A stretch of DNA of 64,000 nucleotides from Firmicutes bacterium AF25-13AC (GTDB lineage Bacteria > Bacillota > Clostridia > Lachnospirales > Lachnospiraceae), in contig QUFP01000005.1 of NCBI GenBank assembly GCA_003478935.1, forward strand, positions 62,001-126,000, given 5' to 3'. This document shows positions 19,096 through 28,086 of the stretch, in pieces; position 1 is the first letter of the stretch; every line of letters starts with the position of its first letter. Below the pieces are notes generated by a model. That model was not told the DNA's origin. It searched no databases and worked only from the letters and a program-made list of their open reading frames with translations. Position numbers and translations under genes: made by a program.

Positions 19096-19770
19096 TTAAG
19101 TTTCGTCTTGATTGTCAAGCAGCGCAAACCCTGCAACCTGCGTAGTAGGAAGTGAGAATACAATCGTTCCGGCTTTGCTGTCAGGACCTGCTTTTTTTAG
19201 GATAGACTGCATTATAGCTGTCTTTTGGGAAGCTGCTGCAACGATCAGGATCATCTCTTTTTCCTGCGCAATTGTGATGTTATAAAATTTTGGTGCGCCA
19301 TTTGCACCAGTTCCTTTTCCGTGAAGGACGGTGCCGCCTCGTGCGCCAGCTGCACGTGCCGCATTCATAACCATATCGGTGCAGCCTTGGCTGCAGACGG
19401 CAACGATGAGCTCATGCGCATAATTAAGCGAAGGCGTGTAAGCTGCGTTATCTGTTTCTCCATTTAAAAAGGCCACTGTTTTTCCTCCTCCAACACTTTT
19501 AATAGGGACAGCAATCACGATTCCATGACCAGGAACCCCAATGTGCATATGGCGTTTTTGCGCCTGAATCAGTTTTTTTGTTTTTTCTTCACTGGCCACG
19601 GTAAACACAATACGTCGTTCATTAGATTCTATGCCAAGAAGATCAAGCATACTTTGCACTGCTGTGCCGCGGCCTGCCATTGTAATACTAAGCGGCAGAT
19701 CAAGCTGATTGCAAAGATCCATCAGAATGGAAAGTGAGTCCGGGTTTATGATTGAGATTATGTAATTCAT
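19096..19770 (-). CDS. Tandem PII-like signalling protein
   Basis: 224 residues made of two consecutive PII/ferredoxin-like halves: about 1-95 (ending VPGHGIVIAVPI) and about 112-220 (containing the T-loop-like ARGGTVLHGKGTGANG and the final VAGFALL strand). PII proteins are trimeric sensors of small molecules that usually control a transporter or enzyme; here the two halves are fused in one chain. It is translated together with the upstream DUF1538 transporter-like gene (TAAATGA overlap), which suggests it senses for, or gates, that protein. The ligand is unknown. GGAGAA precedes the start. Confidence 0.8.
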   Translation of the reverse strand: MNYIISIINPDSLSILMDLCNQLDLPLSITMAGRGTAVQSMLDLLGIESNERRIVFTVASEEKTKKLIQAQKRHMHIGVPGHGIVIAVPIKSVGGGKTVAFLNGETDNAAYTPSLNYAHELIVAVCSQGCTDMVMNAARAAGARGGTVLHGKGTGANGAPKFYNITIAQEKEMILIVAAASQKTAIMQSILKKAGPDSKAGTIVFSLPTTQVAGFALLDNQDET

Positions 19771-21314
19771 TTAGCATGTTCTCCTTCCCACAATTCAACA
19801 ATATCGTAGTCGCCATAGACAACAGTAGTTTCTTTGGTACGTTTTTGCTTGCGTTCATAGAAAAGACCGACAAGCTGAATGGAGACGAGAGGCATCATAG
19901 CGACGAGTGCAACAACGCCAAACGCATCTTGGAGTACATTACCGCCAAGTGCGATGCTCGCGCCCATGAAAAACTGAAGCATAAATGTTGCTGTCATCGG
20001 ACCAGATGCAACACCGCCAGAGTCAAATGCAATAGCTGTGTAGATATCTGGAACGAAGAAGGTCAAAATTAATGCAGTTGTATATCCTGGAATTAAAAAC
20101 CAGAAAAGAGAAATTCCAGTGAGAACGCGAATCATGGAAAGTCCCATTGCAAGTGCAATCGCAATGGAGAGACTGCGCTTGATTACCCGGCCAGGTATAG
20201 CACCGGCACTTACTGTTTCAATTTGTTTTTCAAGAACTGCAACAGCTGGCTCAGCTGATATGATAAACCAGCCAATTGCCATGGCAAGAGGAACGAGCCA
20301 CCAGACACTTTTTCCAGAGGAAAGTGCTGCACCAAGTTCTGCGCCTAGGGCAGAAAATCCGATGTTAACGCCGGTCAAAAAGAGTACAAGACCAATATAC
20401 GTATAAAGTAAGCCAATCATAATCTTTCCGAGATTTCTGCTGTCAAGATGAAGCAGTGTAAACTGAAACAGAAAGAAAATCACGATAATTGGCAGCATAG
20501 CAATGGCAGTTTCCTTTAGATAATGTGGAATAGCATGAAGAAAGGCATATCCAATATCTGTGGTCGTGCCATAAGAAGCAGTGCTAAGATCTGCAACGGC
20601 GGCATTGTCCTTGTAGAAAAATCCAAGAATCAAAACTGCAAGAACAGGACCAATCGAGCAAAGCGCAACAAGACCAAAGCTGTCGGCTTCAGCATTTTTA
20701 TCGCTTCGTACATTAGACACACCAAGTCCAAGTGCAAGGATAAAAGGAACAGTCATTGGTCCAGTTGTAACGCCACCAGAATCAAAAGCAATGCCAAGAA
20801 AATTTTTGTCAGCAAAAAAAGCAAGCAAAAAGATTATGGCATAAAAGAAGATCAGCAGCAGGCGAAGGCGCATTCCTGTTAGAATACGCAGCATACATAC
20901 GCTCATAAAAAAACCTACTCCAGCACCAACTGTGATAAGCAGTACCGTGTTGCTGATATGAGGGACGGTCTGGGCAAGGACCTGGAGATCCGGTTCAGCG
21001 ATTGTGATCGCAAAGCCCAGAAGAAAACTGACAGCAAGGATCAGCGGGAGATTTTTTGTACGTGTGAGCGCAGTTCCAATTTGGTTTCCAATTGGTGTCA
21101 TGGATTGCTCAGCTCCCAGCGAGAAAAGGCCCATACCGATAATCAGCATCAGGGCTCCGACAAGAAAGGTCAGGAGAAGATCCGGCTGCATAGGGGAAAT
21201 GTACAGGCACAGAAGAAAGACGATAATAACGATTGGTAAAACAGAAAATAATGATTCTACCACCTTTTCTGTGACTGCGGTGCGTGTTTCTCTCAGATGA
21301 ATCTGTCTGATAAT
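19767..21314 (-). CDS. DUF1538 membrane protein (duplicated domain), putative transporter
   Basis: About 515 residues with many membrane helices in two homologous halves, each ending in the motif AFDSGGVxxGPMT (IAFDSGGVTTGPMTVPF and IAFDSGGVASGPMTATF), the DUF1538 signature. An inverted-repeat transporter or channel is likely, but no substrate is established. The start is unclear: a perfect AAAGGAGGT is followed only by ATC, ATT and ATC codons (21317-21309), so a rare ATT or ATC start is suggested; the frame is open to a TTG at 21425, but that lies upstream of the promoter. The tandem PII gene follows in the same operon. Confidence 0.82.
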   Translation of the reverse strand: MIRQIHLRETRTAVTEKVVESLFSVLPIVIIVFLLCLYISPMQPDLLLTFLVGALMLIIGMGLFSLGAEQSMTPIGNQIGTALTRTKNLPLILAVSFLLGFAITIAEPDLQVLAQTVPHISNTVLLITVGAGVGFFMSVCMLRILTGMRLRLLLIFFYAIIFLLAFFADKNFLGIAFDSGGVTTGPMTVPFILALGLGVSNVRSDKNAEADSFGLVALCSIGPVLAVLILGFFYKDNAAVADLSTASYGTTTDIGYAFLHAIPHYLKETAIAMLPIIVIFFLFQFTLLHLDSRNLGKIMIGLLYTYIGLVLFLTGVNIGFSALGAELGAALSSGKSVWWLVPLAMAIGWFIISAEPAVAVLEKQIETVSAGAIPGRVIKRSLSIAIALAMGLSMIRVLTGISLFWFLIPGYTTALILTFFVPDIYTAIAFDSGGVASGPMTATFMLQFFMGASIALGGNVLQDAFGVVALVAMMPLVSIQLVGLFYERKQKRTKETTVVYGDYDIVELWEGEHAK

Positions 21315-21341
21315 GATACCTCCTTTAAGATGTTTTCTTTT

Positions 21342-21370
21342 AGTATACCAGATGGCATTTAATCGCGCAA
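21342..21370 (-). promoter_or_regulatory. Promoter of the DUF1538-PII operon
   Basis: On the minus strand, TTGCGC (21370-21365), a 17-base spacer and TATACT (21347-21342) lie about 30 bases upstream of the AAAGGAGGT ribosome site. It is divergent from the promoter of the PHP gene. Confidence 0.7.
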
Positions 21371-21383
21371 CCTGCAAAAACAA

Positions 21384-21412
21384 TTGACAGAAAGTTAACA
21401 GGTGAGTATAGT
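21384..21412 (+). promoter_or_regulatory. Promoter of the PHP phosphatase gene
   Basis: A perfect TTGACA (21384-21389), a 17-base spacer and TATAGT (21407-21412). Confidence 0.8.
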
Positions 21413-21463
21413 TGGGAGTGGACAAAAATGAAAAAATATATGAAAACAGAGGAGATAAATTTC

Positions 21464-22255
21464 ATGAAAAATAAAATTTTGACAACAAATTTTCATACAC
21501 ATACAACTCGCTGTAACCATGCAGCTGGTGAGGACCGCCAGTATGTAGAGGAGGCAATAAAGGGTGGGCTCAAGGTTCTTGGCTTTTCAGACCATTCACC
21601 ATATTTCTTTTCAGGAGATTATTACTCTACATTCCGTATGAAAAGAGAGCAGGTGCCAGGATATGTAGATTCTATTTTGGCGCTGAAGAAGGAATATAAG
21701 GATGATATCAAGATCAAGCTTGGATTCGAGACAGAGTATTATCCGAAGTATTTCGACAAGCTGTTGGAATTTTACAGCCAGTATCCTATTGATTACATCA
21801 TTATGGGGCAGCATTTTGTATTAAATGAGGAAGAACATATTTATAGTGGTGAGCTGCATTATGAGGAAGATATGATGATGCGCTATGTAGATCAGGTTAT
21901 TGAAGGTCTTGAGACAGGCTGCTTTACTTATCTGGCTCATCCTGATCTGCTTAATTTTGGCGGTTCTAAGGAAAACTATGAAAAGGCAGCAGATAAGTTG
22001 TGTGCTTATGCAGCAAAGAATAAGGTGCCGCTTGAAATTAATATGCTAGGTATGAGAGAGCATCGTCATTATCCTAATTTTGAATTTTTTAAGATTGCAG
22101 CCAGACATAACTGCGATATTATTTTAGGATGTGATGCGCATGAACCAAAGGATGTGTGTGATCTTGAATCAGCAAAGACTGCGCTTGAGTGGTGCCGCGA
22201 GCTTGGACTAAATAGGATTGAATATCCTGAGCTAAAGAAGCCATGCAGAAAGTAG
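21464..22255 (+). CDS. PHP-domain histidinol-phosphatase family protein
   Basis: 263 residues from ATG 21464, selected because AGAGGAG lies nine bases upstream; ATG 21428 lacks a ribosome site. Metal-binding motifs of PHP phosphoesterases are present in order: NFHTHTTRCNHA near residue 9, GFSDHSP near 42, GFETEYYP near 86, MGQHFV, YLAHPDLL, and the final LGCDAHEP. This set is typical of HisJ-type histidinol-phosphate phosphatase, the penultimate step of histidine synthesis. No other his gene is nearby, so a different phosphoester substrate is possible. It has its own promoter and a bidirectional terminator. Confidence 0.85.
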   Translation: MKNKILTTNFHTHTTRCNHAAGEDRQYVEEAIKGGLKVLGFSDHSPYFFSGDYYSTFRMKREQVPGYVDSILALKKEYKDDIKIKLGFETEYYPKYFDKLLEFYSQYPIDYIIMGQHFVLNEEEHIYSGELHYEEDMMMRYVDQVIEGLETGCFTYLAHPDLLNFGGSKENYEKAADKLCAYAAKNKVPLEINMLGMREHRHYPNFEFFKIAARHNCDIILGCDAHEPKDVCDLESAKTALEWCRELGLNRIEYPELKKPCRK

Positions 22256-22269
22256 GATGATAAAAACAA

Positions 22270-22328
22270 AAAGAGCCTGTCAGTGAATTGCGCAAAATAG
22301 TACGTAATCCACTGATCAGGCTTTTATT
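22270..22328. terminator. Bidirectional terminator between PHP gene and pepC
   Basis: AGCCTGTCAGTG (22274-22285) pairs with CACTGATCAGGCT (22310-22322) with a small internal bulge; an A-run lies on the left and TTTTATTT on the right, so it can end both convergent genes. Confidence 0.8.
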
Positions 22329-22345
22329 TGTTGCCAAATGAAAGA

Positions 22346-23683
22346 TTAAAGTGCAAGTGATCCCATTGGATCCCACGGCTCAAGCATGATTGGCTCAGAA
22401 TCATACTCTGCAATGTAAGAATCAGGCAGATATTTTTTATTGACAACGATCTGGTACATATATTCGTCAAACCATTCGTCGCTCATGACATAATAGCCCT
22501 TTTTGCCAGGTGCATCGCCCCAGCTATTTTCTACGCGCCAGCGGTTTGGCTTGCCTTCTTCATCAAGGTTTACACCCTGAAATACCATTGCATGCGTCAT
22601 TAAACTTTCACCATAATCAAGACGCTCAGCCTTATTCATGCCAAATGTAACACCAAGAAGTTTGTCAGTCTGATATGTATTAGTATCAAGAAGTCCCTCA
22701 TCACGAGAGGAATCCTTGCCGACATCACAGCCAAACCATACAGGAGAACCATCCTTCATCTGTGCGATTGCAGCTTTTTTAAGTTCCTCAATCGGAAGAT
22801 TTAAGTAGCGAACAGGGCAGCCTTCCTTTACATTTCCGAGGAATTTCACGCTGTAGCTTCTGTGATAAGGCTTATCAGCAGTAGGAGCGTTGATTAAGCT
22901 GACATAATCATCAAGATTTAAGCCAACATATTTTTCAAAGAACGCAGTTCCGGTAAGATTAGTGTCGCGTATAAATTTATCATCTTTATCAGTAACCTCA
23001 AGATCAAAAGTCTTTGGAGGTTCGCCAAGGCAGATGCAAAGAATTCGATAAATTTCTTCCATCATAGCTTCCTTCTTTTTGCGAAGCTCGTCTAAAGTGG
23101 AACCGTCAGCATAGGCCTTGCGCAGACGGCATGCATCCTCACGAAGCTTTCTTGTCAGGGCAGCTGTCATTTCGCGCGTAGCAGAGGAGGCAACCGTCTC
23201 AGGCATAGCTTCCTTTGGAACAACACCATATTTGCGAACAAGATTGCATAACATATCCCACTGTCCACCATCACCAAGCGGAGCAGATAAAAGGAATGAG
23301 ATAAGACGTCCCTGTGTTGGCTCATCGAGTGTTTCAAGAATGCTTTCAAGGAAATAGTTGGATTTTTCCAGCTTGTCGTAGAAAAGCGTATAGTTTTGAG
23401 ATAGCTCAAAAGTCTTTAAATTTAAATTTTTCATTACCTCAAAGCGAAACGTGTTAAGTGCTGCAAACATCCAACAGCGGCCGCTTTGCTTCTGGTTTGT
23501 AATTTCACCCTGCTCAAGAGAAATGGAGTAGGAGTGACGGCTTTCGCGCTGTGCCATTGGATTTTTAGATGCTGCTAGTAGTCCGGCAGAGGTAACGGCA
23601 TTCATAGCAATGTGATTAACTGGATTCGACGAAAATGCAGTGGAAAATTCAGTAAGAACTTCGTTTGTAATATCATGATTCAT
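22346..23683 (-). CDS. pepC: Aminopeptidase C (C1 family cysteine peptidase, bleomycin hydrolase type)
   Basis: 445 residues starting MNHDITNEVL after AGAAAGAAGGG; the frame is open 27 codons further upstream without a ribosome site and across the promoter. The papain-like catalytic residues are recognisable: cysteine in QKQSGRCWMFAAL (near residue 70), histidine in LMTHAMVFQGV (near 360) and asparagine in VENSWGD (near 383). PepC is a cytoplasmic hexameric aminopeptidase that trims amino acids from peptides. No signal peptide is present, in agreement. Confidence 0.93.
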   Translation of the reverse strand: MNHDITNEVLTEFSTAFSSNPVNHIAMNAVTSAGLLAASKNPMAQRESRHSYSISLEQGEITNQKQSGRCWMFAALNTFRFEVMKNLNLKTFELSQNYTLFYDKLEKSNYFLESILETLDEPTQGRLISFLLSAPLGDGGQWDMLCNLVRKYGVVPKEAMPETVASSATREMTAALTRKLREDACRLRKAYADGSTLDELRKKKEAMMEEIYRILCICLGEPPKTFDLEVTDKDDKFIRDTNLTGTAFFEKYVGLNLDDYVSLINAPTADKPYHRSYSVKFLGNVKEGCPVRYLNLPIEELKKAAIAQMKDGSPVWFGCDVGKDSSRDEGLLDTNTYQTDKLLGVTFGMNKAERLDYGESLMTHAMVFQGVNLDEEGKPNRWRVENSWGDAPGKKGYYVMSDEWFDEYMYQIVVNKKYLPDSYIAEYDSEPIMLEPWDPMGSLAL

Positions 23684-23726
23684 AATAAAACCCTTCTTTC
23701 TGCGTATTGTATACTGCTGTGTTTTG

Positions 23727-23755
23727 ATTGTAGCACCGTACATGATTTTTGTAAA
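23727..23755 (-). promoter_or_regulatory. Promoter of pepC
   Basis: On the minus strand, TTTACA (23755-23750), 17 bases, TACAAT (23732-23727), about 45 bases upstream of the pepC start. Confidence 0.7.
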
Positions 23756-23791
23756 GTATGACAAAAAAGAGTAATTTTTTCAACAACGCGA

Positions 23792-23820
23792 TTGCATTTT
23801 TTTATGATGCACTTTATAAT
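23792..23820 (+). promoter_or_regulatory. Promoter of the iron-type ABC importer operon
   Basis: TTGCAT (23792-23797), a 17-base spacer and a consensus TATAAT (23815-23820). Confidence 0.75.
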
Positions 23821-23878
23821 GAAGAGCAAGAAACAATAATAAATATGAATATGCAAGTTTTTGATTAGGAGGAGAGAA

Positions 23879-25072
23879 ATGATGAGGAAAACAAAAAGAA
23901 ATTGGACAGCAGCAGTGTGTGTGCTTACAGCAGCACTTTCTACAACACCTGTGTTTGCAGCGAAGGAAAAAGAGGGGAGTACTTCAAAAGCAAACACAGA
24001 GAGCATTTCGACAGATGCATCAGCGAAAGACAATGGCGAGCGTACAATCATTGATCATGCAGGCAATGAGGTTACACTTCCAGAGGAAATAAACAGAATT
24101 GTTGTGACTGATACGCTTCCGCTGCCATCTGTATTGTCACTATATTTAGACAGTGCAGAAAAGCTTGTTGGAATCAGTCCAGTCAGCATGAGCGCAGCAA
24201 AAGCTGGACTTCTTGGTGAGCTGTATCCAGAGATTTTGGATGCGGATACGTCCTTCTTTGAAAACAGTGAGTTAAATATTGAAAGCTTACTGGCATTAGA
24301 GCCGGATCTAGTATTCTACAATGCGCAAAATACTGAACTTGGAGAGTCTTTGACATCTGCCGGTCTGACAGCAGTAGCGGTATCCGTTACGAAGTGGGAT
24401 TACAATGCAGCAGATACGTTTGATGCGTGGATGGATTTGTTGGCAGATATCTTCCCAGAGGAAGAAGAAAAGGCAGAGGCAGCAAAGGAGTACTGCGAAA
24501 AGGTAGAAGATCAGATTGAAGAAAAGACGAAAGATATAACTGATGACGAGAAAAAGAATGTTTTCTTCCTATTTAATTACAGTGACACAGCACTTGTTAC
24601 CTCAGGAAAAAATTTCTGGGGGCAGTATTGGTGTGATGCAATAAATGCAGTAAATGTAGGTGAGGAAATTGAGGCAGAGCGTTCAAATGCATCTGTCAAT
24701 ATGGAACAGGTTTACAGCTGGGATCCAGACATCATCTTTATCAGTAACTTCACAAAGGCAATGCCAGAGGATCTTTACAACAATACCATCGGTGACAATG
24801 ACTGGAGCAGCGTTAGTGCTGTAAAAAATGAGCAGGTTTACAAGATGCCGCTTGGCGCCTACAGAAGCTTCACACCGGGAGCAGATACTCCGATGACGCT
24901 TATGTGGCTTGCAAAGACAGTTTATCCTGATCTGTTTGATGACGTTGATATGACTGAGGAAGTCGAGAATTATTATAAGGAAGTGTATAACATTGAGTTG
25001 ACTGATGATCAGGTCGCACAAATGTATACACCGTCAGCAGATGCGGCAAATGGATATGGAAGCAGCAAATAA
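23879..25072 (+). CDS. Iron/siderophore-type ABC transporter substrate-binding protein
   Basis: 397 residues from ATG 23879, directly after TAGGAGGAGAGAA. A signal peptide (basic MMRKTKRNW, hydrophobic core, TTPVFAAKE cleavage site) is followed by a Ser/Thr/Lys-rich spacer and a FecB/BtuF-like binding domain starting ERTIIDHAGNEVTLPEEINRI (about residue 57). Later blocks LLALEPDLVFYN and SWDPDIIFISNF are typical of this cluster of iron, siderophore and cobalamin receptors. There is no lipobox cysteine at the cleavage site, unusual for a Gram-positive binding protein. The permease and ATPase genes follow and overlap. The ligand is not known. Confidence 0.85.
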   Translation: MMRKTKRNWTAAVCVLTAALSTTPVFAAKEKEGSTSKANTESISTDASAKDNGERTIIDHAGNEVTLPEEINRIVVTDTLPLPSVLSLYLDSAEKLVGISPVSMSAAKAGLLGELYPEILDADTSFFENSELNIESLLALEPDLVFYNAQNTELGESLTSAGLTAVAVSVTKWDYNAADTFDAWMDLLADIFPEEEEKAEAAKEYCEKVEDQIEEKTKDITDDEKKNVFFLFNYSDTALVTSGKNFWGQYWCDAINAVNVGEEIEAERSNASVNMEQVYSWDPDIIFISNFTKAMPEDLYNNTIGDNDWSSVSAVKNEQVYKMPLGAYRSFTPGADTPMTLMWLAKTVYPDLFDDVDMTEEVENYYKEVYNIELTDDQVAQMYTPSADAANGYGSSK

Positions 25073-26081
25073 AAAAAGAAAATGGAATACAAGGCGCAGT
25101 ATTGCGGCAGGGGTGATAACCCTTGTCGCATGTGCTGTTTCTTTGGGAATGGGGCGTTATGCAATTGCACCATATGATGTGCTTCGTGCCATTTGTGATT
25201 TGTTTACTGGTTCTGATACAGTGAGCGATACTATGCGTCATGTGGTTTGCTTTGTGCGTGTACCACGTATATTTGGTGCTCTTTTGTGCGGAGCAGGTCT
25301 TGCGGCAGCAGGAGCAGGGTTTCAGGCAGTATTTGCCAATCCACTTGCTACACCTGATACGCTTGGCGTTGGAAATGCAGCATCATTTGGTGCGGTGGCA
25401 GCCATTTTAATGGGAGCTGGGAGGACAGGAATACAAAGCAGTGCACTTTTTTGCGGACTATTTTCTGTATGTCTTGTTTATTTATTTGCAGGAACTGGCG
25501 GTGAGAACAGAACACTTCGTCTTGTGCTTTCTGGTATGATTATTGGCTCATTTTTCTCATCAATGGTGTCATTTGCAAAGTATGTGGCAGATCCACAGGA
25601 TGAGCTTCCGTCAATTACATATTGGCTTTTGGGTAGCTTGAAAAATATGAGCTGGCCATTACTTTTATCTGGTGCAGGCTGGATTTTAGCAGGAATTGTG
25701 ATTCTTCTGCTTTTCAGGTGGAAGCTGGATGCATTGATGCTAAGCGAGGAAGAGGTGAAAAGCTTTGGAATATCAGTGCACGGTTTTCGCTTTATGACGG
25801 TGGCAGCTTCATCAGCAATCACAGCAGCAGTCGTCTCTATGTGCGGACAGATTGGCTGGATTGGTCTTTTGATTCCACATTTTTGCCGAATGATTTATGG
25901 CGGAAGCAACAAAGACGTAATTCCGTCTTCAATAGTATATGGTGCATTGTTTTTACTTATTACGGACACGGCATCGCGCTGTATTACAGCATCAGAAATT
26001 CCAGCAGCGATCCTTACAAGTTTGATTGGAGCGCCACTTTTTTTAATTCTGCTTGCTAAAAATGGAGGGCTTCGCGGATGA
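25050..26081 (+). CDS. FecCD-family iron ABC transporter permease
   Basis: About 343 residues with roughly nine membrane helices. The FecCD signature region FVRVPRIFGALLCGAGLAAAG, AGFQAVFANPLATPDTLGV and GWIGLLIPHFCRMIYG are clear. Together with the upstream binding protein and downstream ATPase it forms a type II importer. Start choice among in-frame ATGs (25041, 25050, 25056) is uncertain because none has a strong ribosome site; all overlap the end of the binding-protein gene, implying translational coupling. The stop overlaps the ATPase start by four bases. Confidence 0.9.
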   Translation: MDMEAANKKRKWNTRRSIAAGVITLVACAVSLGMGRYAIAPYDVLRAICDLFTGSDTVSDTMRHVVCFVRVPRIFGALLCGAGLAAAGAGFQAVFANPLATPDTLGVGNAASFGAVAAILMGAGRTGIQSSALFCGLFSVCLVYLFAGTGGENRTLRLVLSGMIIGSFFSSMVSFAKYVADPQDELPSITYWLLGSLKNMSWPLLLSGAGWILAGIVILLLFRWKLDALMLSEEEVKSFGISVHGFRFMTVAASSAITAAVVSMCGQIGWIGLLIPHFCRMIYGGSNKDVIPSSIVYGALFLLITDTASRCITASEIPAAILTSLIGAPLFLILLAKNGGLRG

Positions 26082-26875
26082 AGTTAGAGGTAAAAGACGC
26101 TTCAATTGGCTACAAAAAACAAGTGTTGTCATCAAATATAAATATGGCGAGTGAGCCGGGAATGGTTACAGCGATTCTCGGACAAAATGGCTGCGGTAAA
26201 ACAACATTTGTAAAGAGTCTGATGAAGCTTATACCATGGTGCGGCGGAGGCGCATTTTTAGATGGTGTTGATATGAGAAATATTAAAGACAGACAGCTGT
26301 GGAGAAAAATGGCATATGTGCCTCAAAAATCGACAAGTGTGCCATATTCTGTGTTAGATATGGTGCTTATTGGCCGCAATCCATACAAATCACTTTTTGC
26401 GCAGCCAGATAGTAATGATAGAAAAATGGCAGAGGCAGCATTAGAGCGTGTTGGAATGCTTGAATTTTCTGAATACTCGTATGATAAACTTAGTGCAGGA
26501 CAGCAGCAGCTTGTAAAGCTTGCACGAGCACTTGTCGCATCGCCATCACTTTTAATTATGGATGAGCCTGAGAGTGGACTTGATTTACGTCACACAGCAC
26601 AGCTGATAAAGCTGATAAAGGAATTATGCAAGACAGACAATAAACAGGTTTTATTTATCACGCACAGACCAGAGCATGCGCTTATGATAGCAGATAAGAC
26701 ACTTTTATTTTTGCCAGATAATGAGCTTTTACATACTTCTTTTGTTTTGTGGGGAGATACGAAAAATATTTTGTGTCAGGAAAATTTAGAACAAGCTTAT
26801 GGGATATCGTTTGCTATTGGAGAATACGGTAGAAAGGAGAACATATGCCAAGAAAAAAGACAGCCGTATTTGTGA
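26078..26875 (+). CDS. Iron-type ABC transporter ATP-binding protein
   Basis: 265 residues with Walker A GQNGCGKTT (near residue 35), Q-loop VPQKST, a signature LSAGQQQL, Walker B LLIMDEPESGLD and the switch histidine in FITHRPEHA. It powers the FecCD-type permease encoded just upstream, with which it overlaps by four bases. Family resemblance is to FecE/FhuC ATPases. The next gene starts inside its last 31 bases. Confidence 0.92.
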   Translation: MKLEVKDASIGYKKQVLSSNINMASEPGMVTAILGQNGCGKTTFVKSLMKLIPWCGGGAFLDGVDMRNIKDRQLWRKMAYVPQKSTSVPYSVLDMVLIGRNPYKSLFAQPDSNDRKMAEAALERVGMLEFSEYSYDKLSAGQQQLVKLARALVASPSLLIMDEPESGLDLRHTAQLIKLIKELCKTDNKQVLFITHRPEHALMIADKTLLFLPDNELLHTSFVLWGDTKNILCQENLEQAYGISFAIGEYGRKENICQEKRQPYL

Positions 26876-27600
26876 CTGTGATCACAGCACTTCTTGTTGT
26901 AATGGTGCTGTCAGTTGCAATGAGCGTGCATCACTATGAGAAAACTGTTTTAATTACGCTGGATGCTGCAGGTGAACAGGCAGCAGAAAATGAGACTGGA
27001 TTAGCAGAAATTCGCCGACAGCTAGAGGCTGATAAGGCAGATGCTTCAACGGGAACCATGTTTTGGAATGGTTCTGTTTGTGTTACAAAGTATCGCGCCT
27101 GGGGCGGCAGGACAACAACATATTATGTATGCCCTTATTTAAGTGCAGTATCGACAGAAACAATAGGTGATACACCAAAGGAGTGGACAGTTTCGCTTTC
27201 ATTTGCCATGTGTGCAACACAGGGAGAGGAACTTGTTAATTTTAATAAAAAATTTGCTGTGCGAGATATCGAATTAAATTGCCGTGCAGGAAAGGATGCA
27301 GCAATCTTGTCAGCGGCATATAATGATATGGATATGACAGATATTAATGGAGATCTTCTTTCGTATACATTCCGTGATAAGGAAGAACTGACAACTGATA
27401 CAAGTGTTTATGCGAAGCTGATGATGGTATCAAAAAAATCGCTGAATCAAATTGAGGCGGAAGCTAAGGAAGGAACAGATGAGAAAGATAGTGTTATGGT
27501 AAACTGGGCATTTCGTCTTGAGGAAGATGGCCGCCTAGTCAATAATTTTGATGGCGTTCAGGTGGAAATTCCGTATACAATGGAGGAAACAAATGATTGA
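26845..27600 (+). CDS. Hypothetical membrane-anchored protein, passenger of the importer operon
   Basis: 251 residues. A basic start MPRKKT is followed by one strongly hydrophobic helix (about 7-27) and an extracytoplasmic domain with three cysteines. GAAAGGAGA precedes ATG 26845, and the gene overlaps the ATPase, so it belongs to the operon. No family is recognised. Its position suggests an accessory to metal or siderophore uptake, but nothing in the sequence proves it. Confidence 0.65.
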   Translation: MPRKKTAVFVTVITALLVVMVLSVAMSVHHYEKTVLITLDAAGEQAAENETGLAEIRRQLEADKADASTGTMFWNGSVCVTKYRAWGGRTTTYYVCPYLSAVSTETIGDTPKEWTVSLSFAMCATQGEELVNFNKKFAVRDIELNCRAGKDAAILSAAYNDMDMTDINGDLLSYTFRDKEELTTDTSVYAKLMMVSKKSLNQIEAEAKEGTDEKDSVMVNWAFRLEEDGRLVNNFDGVQVEIPYTMEETND

Positions 27601-27979
27601 TCATGGAACATTACTGTCCATTCCGTTTTTGAAGAAAAGTCGATTTACTGGGTCAGACAGAGGAATGCGATACAGCATCTATAAAGTAGAAGAAACGCGT
27701 GTAATACCAAACGAGGATGCTTCAAACGATGCATCTGAGGAAGCGCCAAAGGAAGAAAAAGTAACGCTTCTCGAGGCAGCCGCCTGCCCAGGACCATTTT
27801 CCGTAGATTTTACAAAGCCAGAGCTGTTTACAAAAAAGCGTTTTTCATTTGATGATGAAGGACGTGCAGCCGCAGTTGACTGGCTCAATGAGCTCTACGA
27901 AGAAAAGCGCGAGTTCTTTGAGGATGTTTATAATCATCCAGATAAATATTATAAAGAGCATCATAAAACGGATGAATAA
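27593..27979 (+). CDS. Hypothetical protein
   Basis: 128 residues from ATG 27593 (GGAGG nine bases upstream), overlapping the end of the previous gene. It is acidic and soluble, with a central Glu/Ala/Ser spacer and a C-terminal segment DWLNELYEEKREFFEDVYNH that looks helical. It is the last gene of the iron-type importer operon. No family or function is recognised. Confidence 0.6.
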   Translation: MIDHGTLLSIPFLKKSRFTGSDRGMRYSIYKVEETRVIPNEDASNDASEEAPKEEKVTLLEAAACPGPFSVDFTKPELFTKKRFSFDDEGRAAAVDWLNELYEEKREFFEDVYNHPDKYYKEHHKTDE

Positions 27980-28086
27980 AAAGGTTTGTATGGCAAGACA
28001 CTTGCATATTTATCAAAATGTGGTATGATAGCAAAGGCAAACATTGCAGCTTTTGTTGTTAAGAATTGCAAAGAAAGGGAAAAATT

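Noticed and set aside
28004..28029. Promoter upstream of ddl (TTGCAT and TATGAT)
   Set aside because: The spacer is only 14 bases; the -10 box may be real but no -35 at a suitable distance was found.
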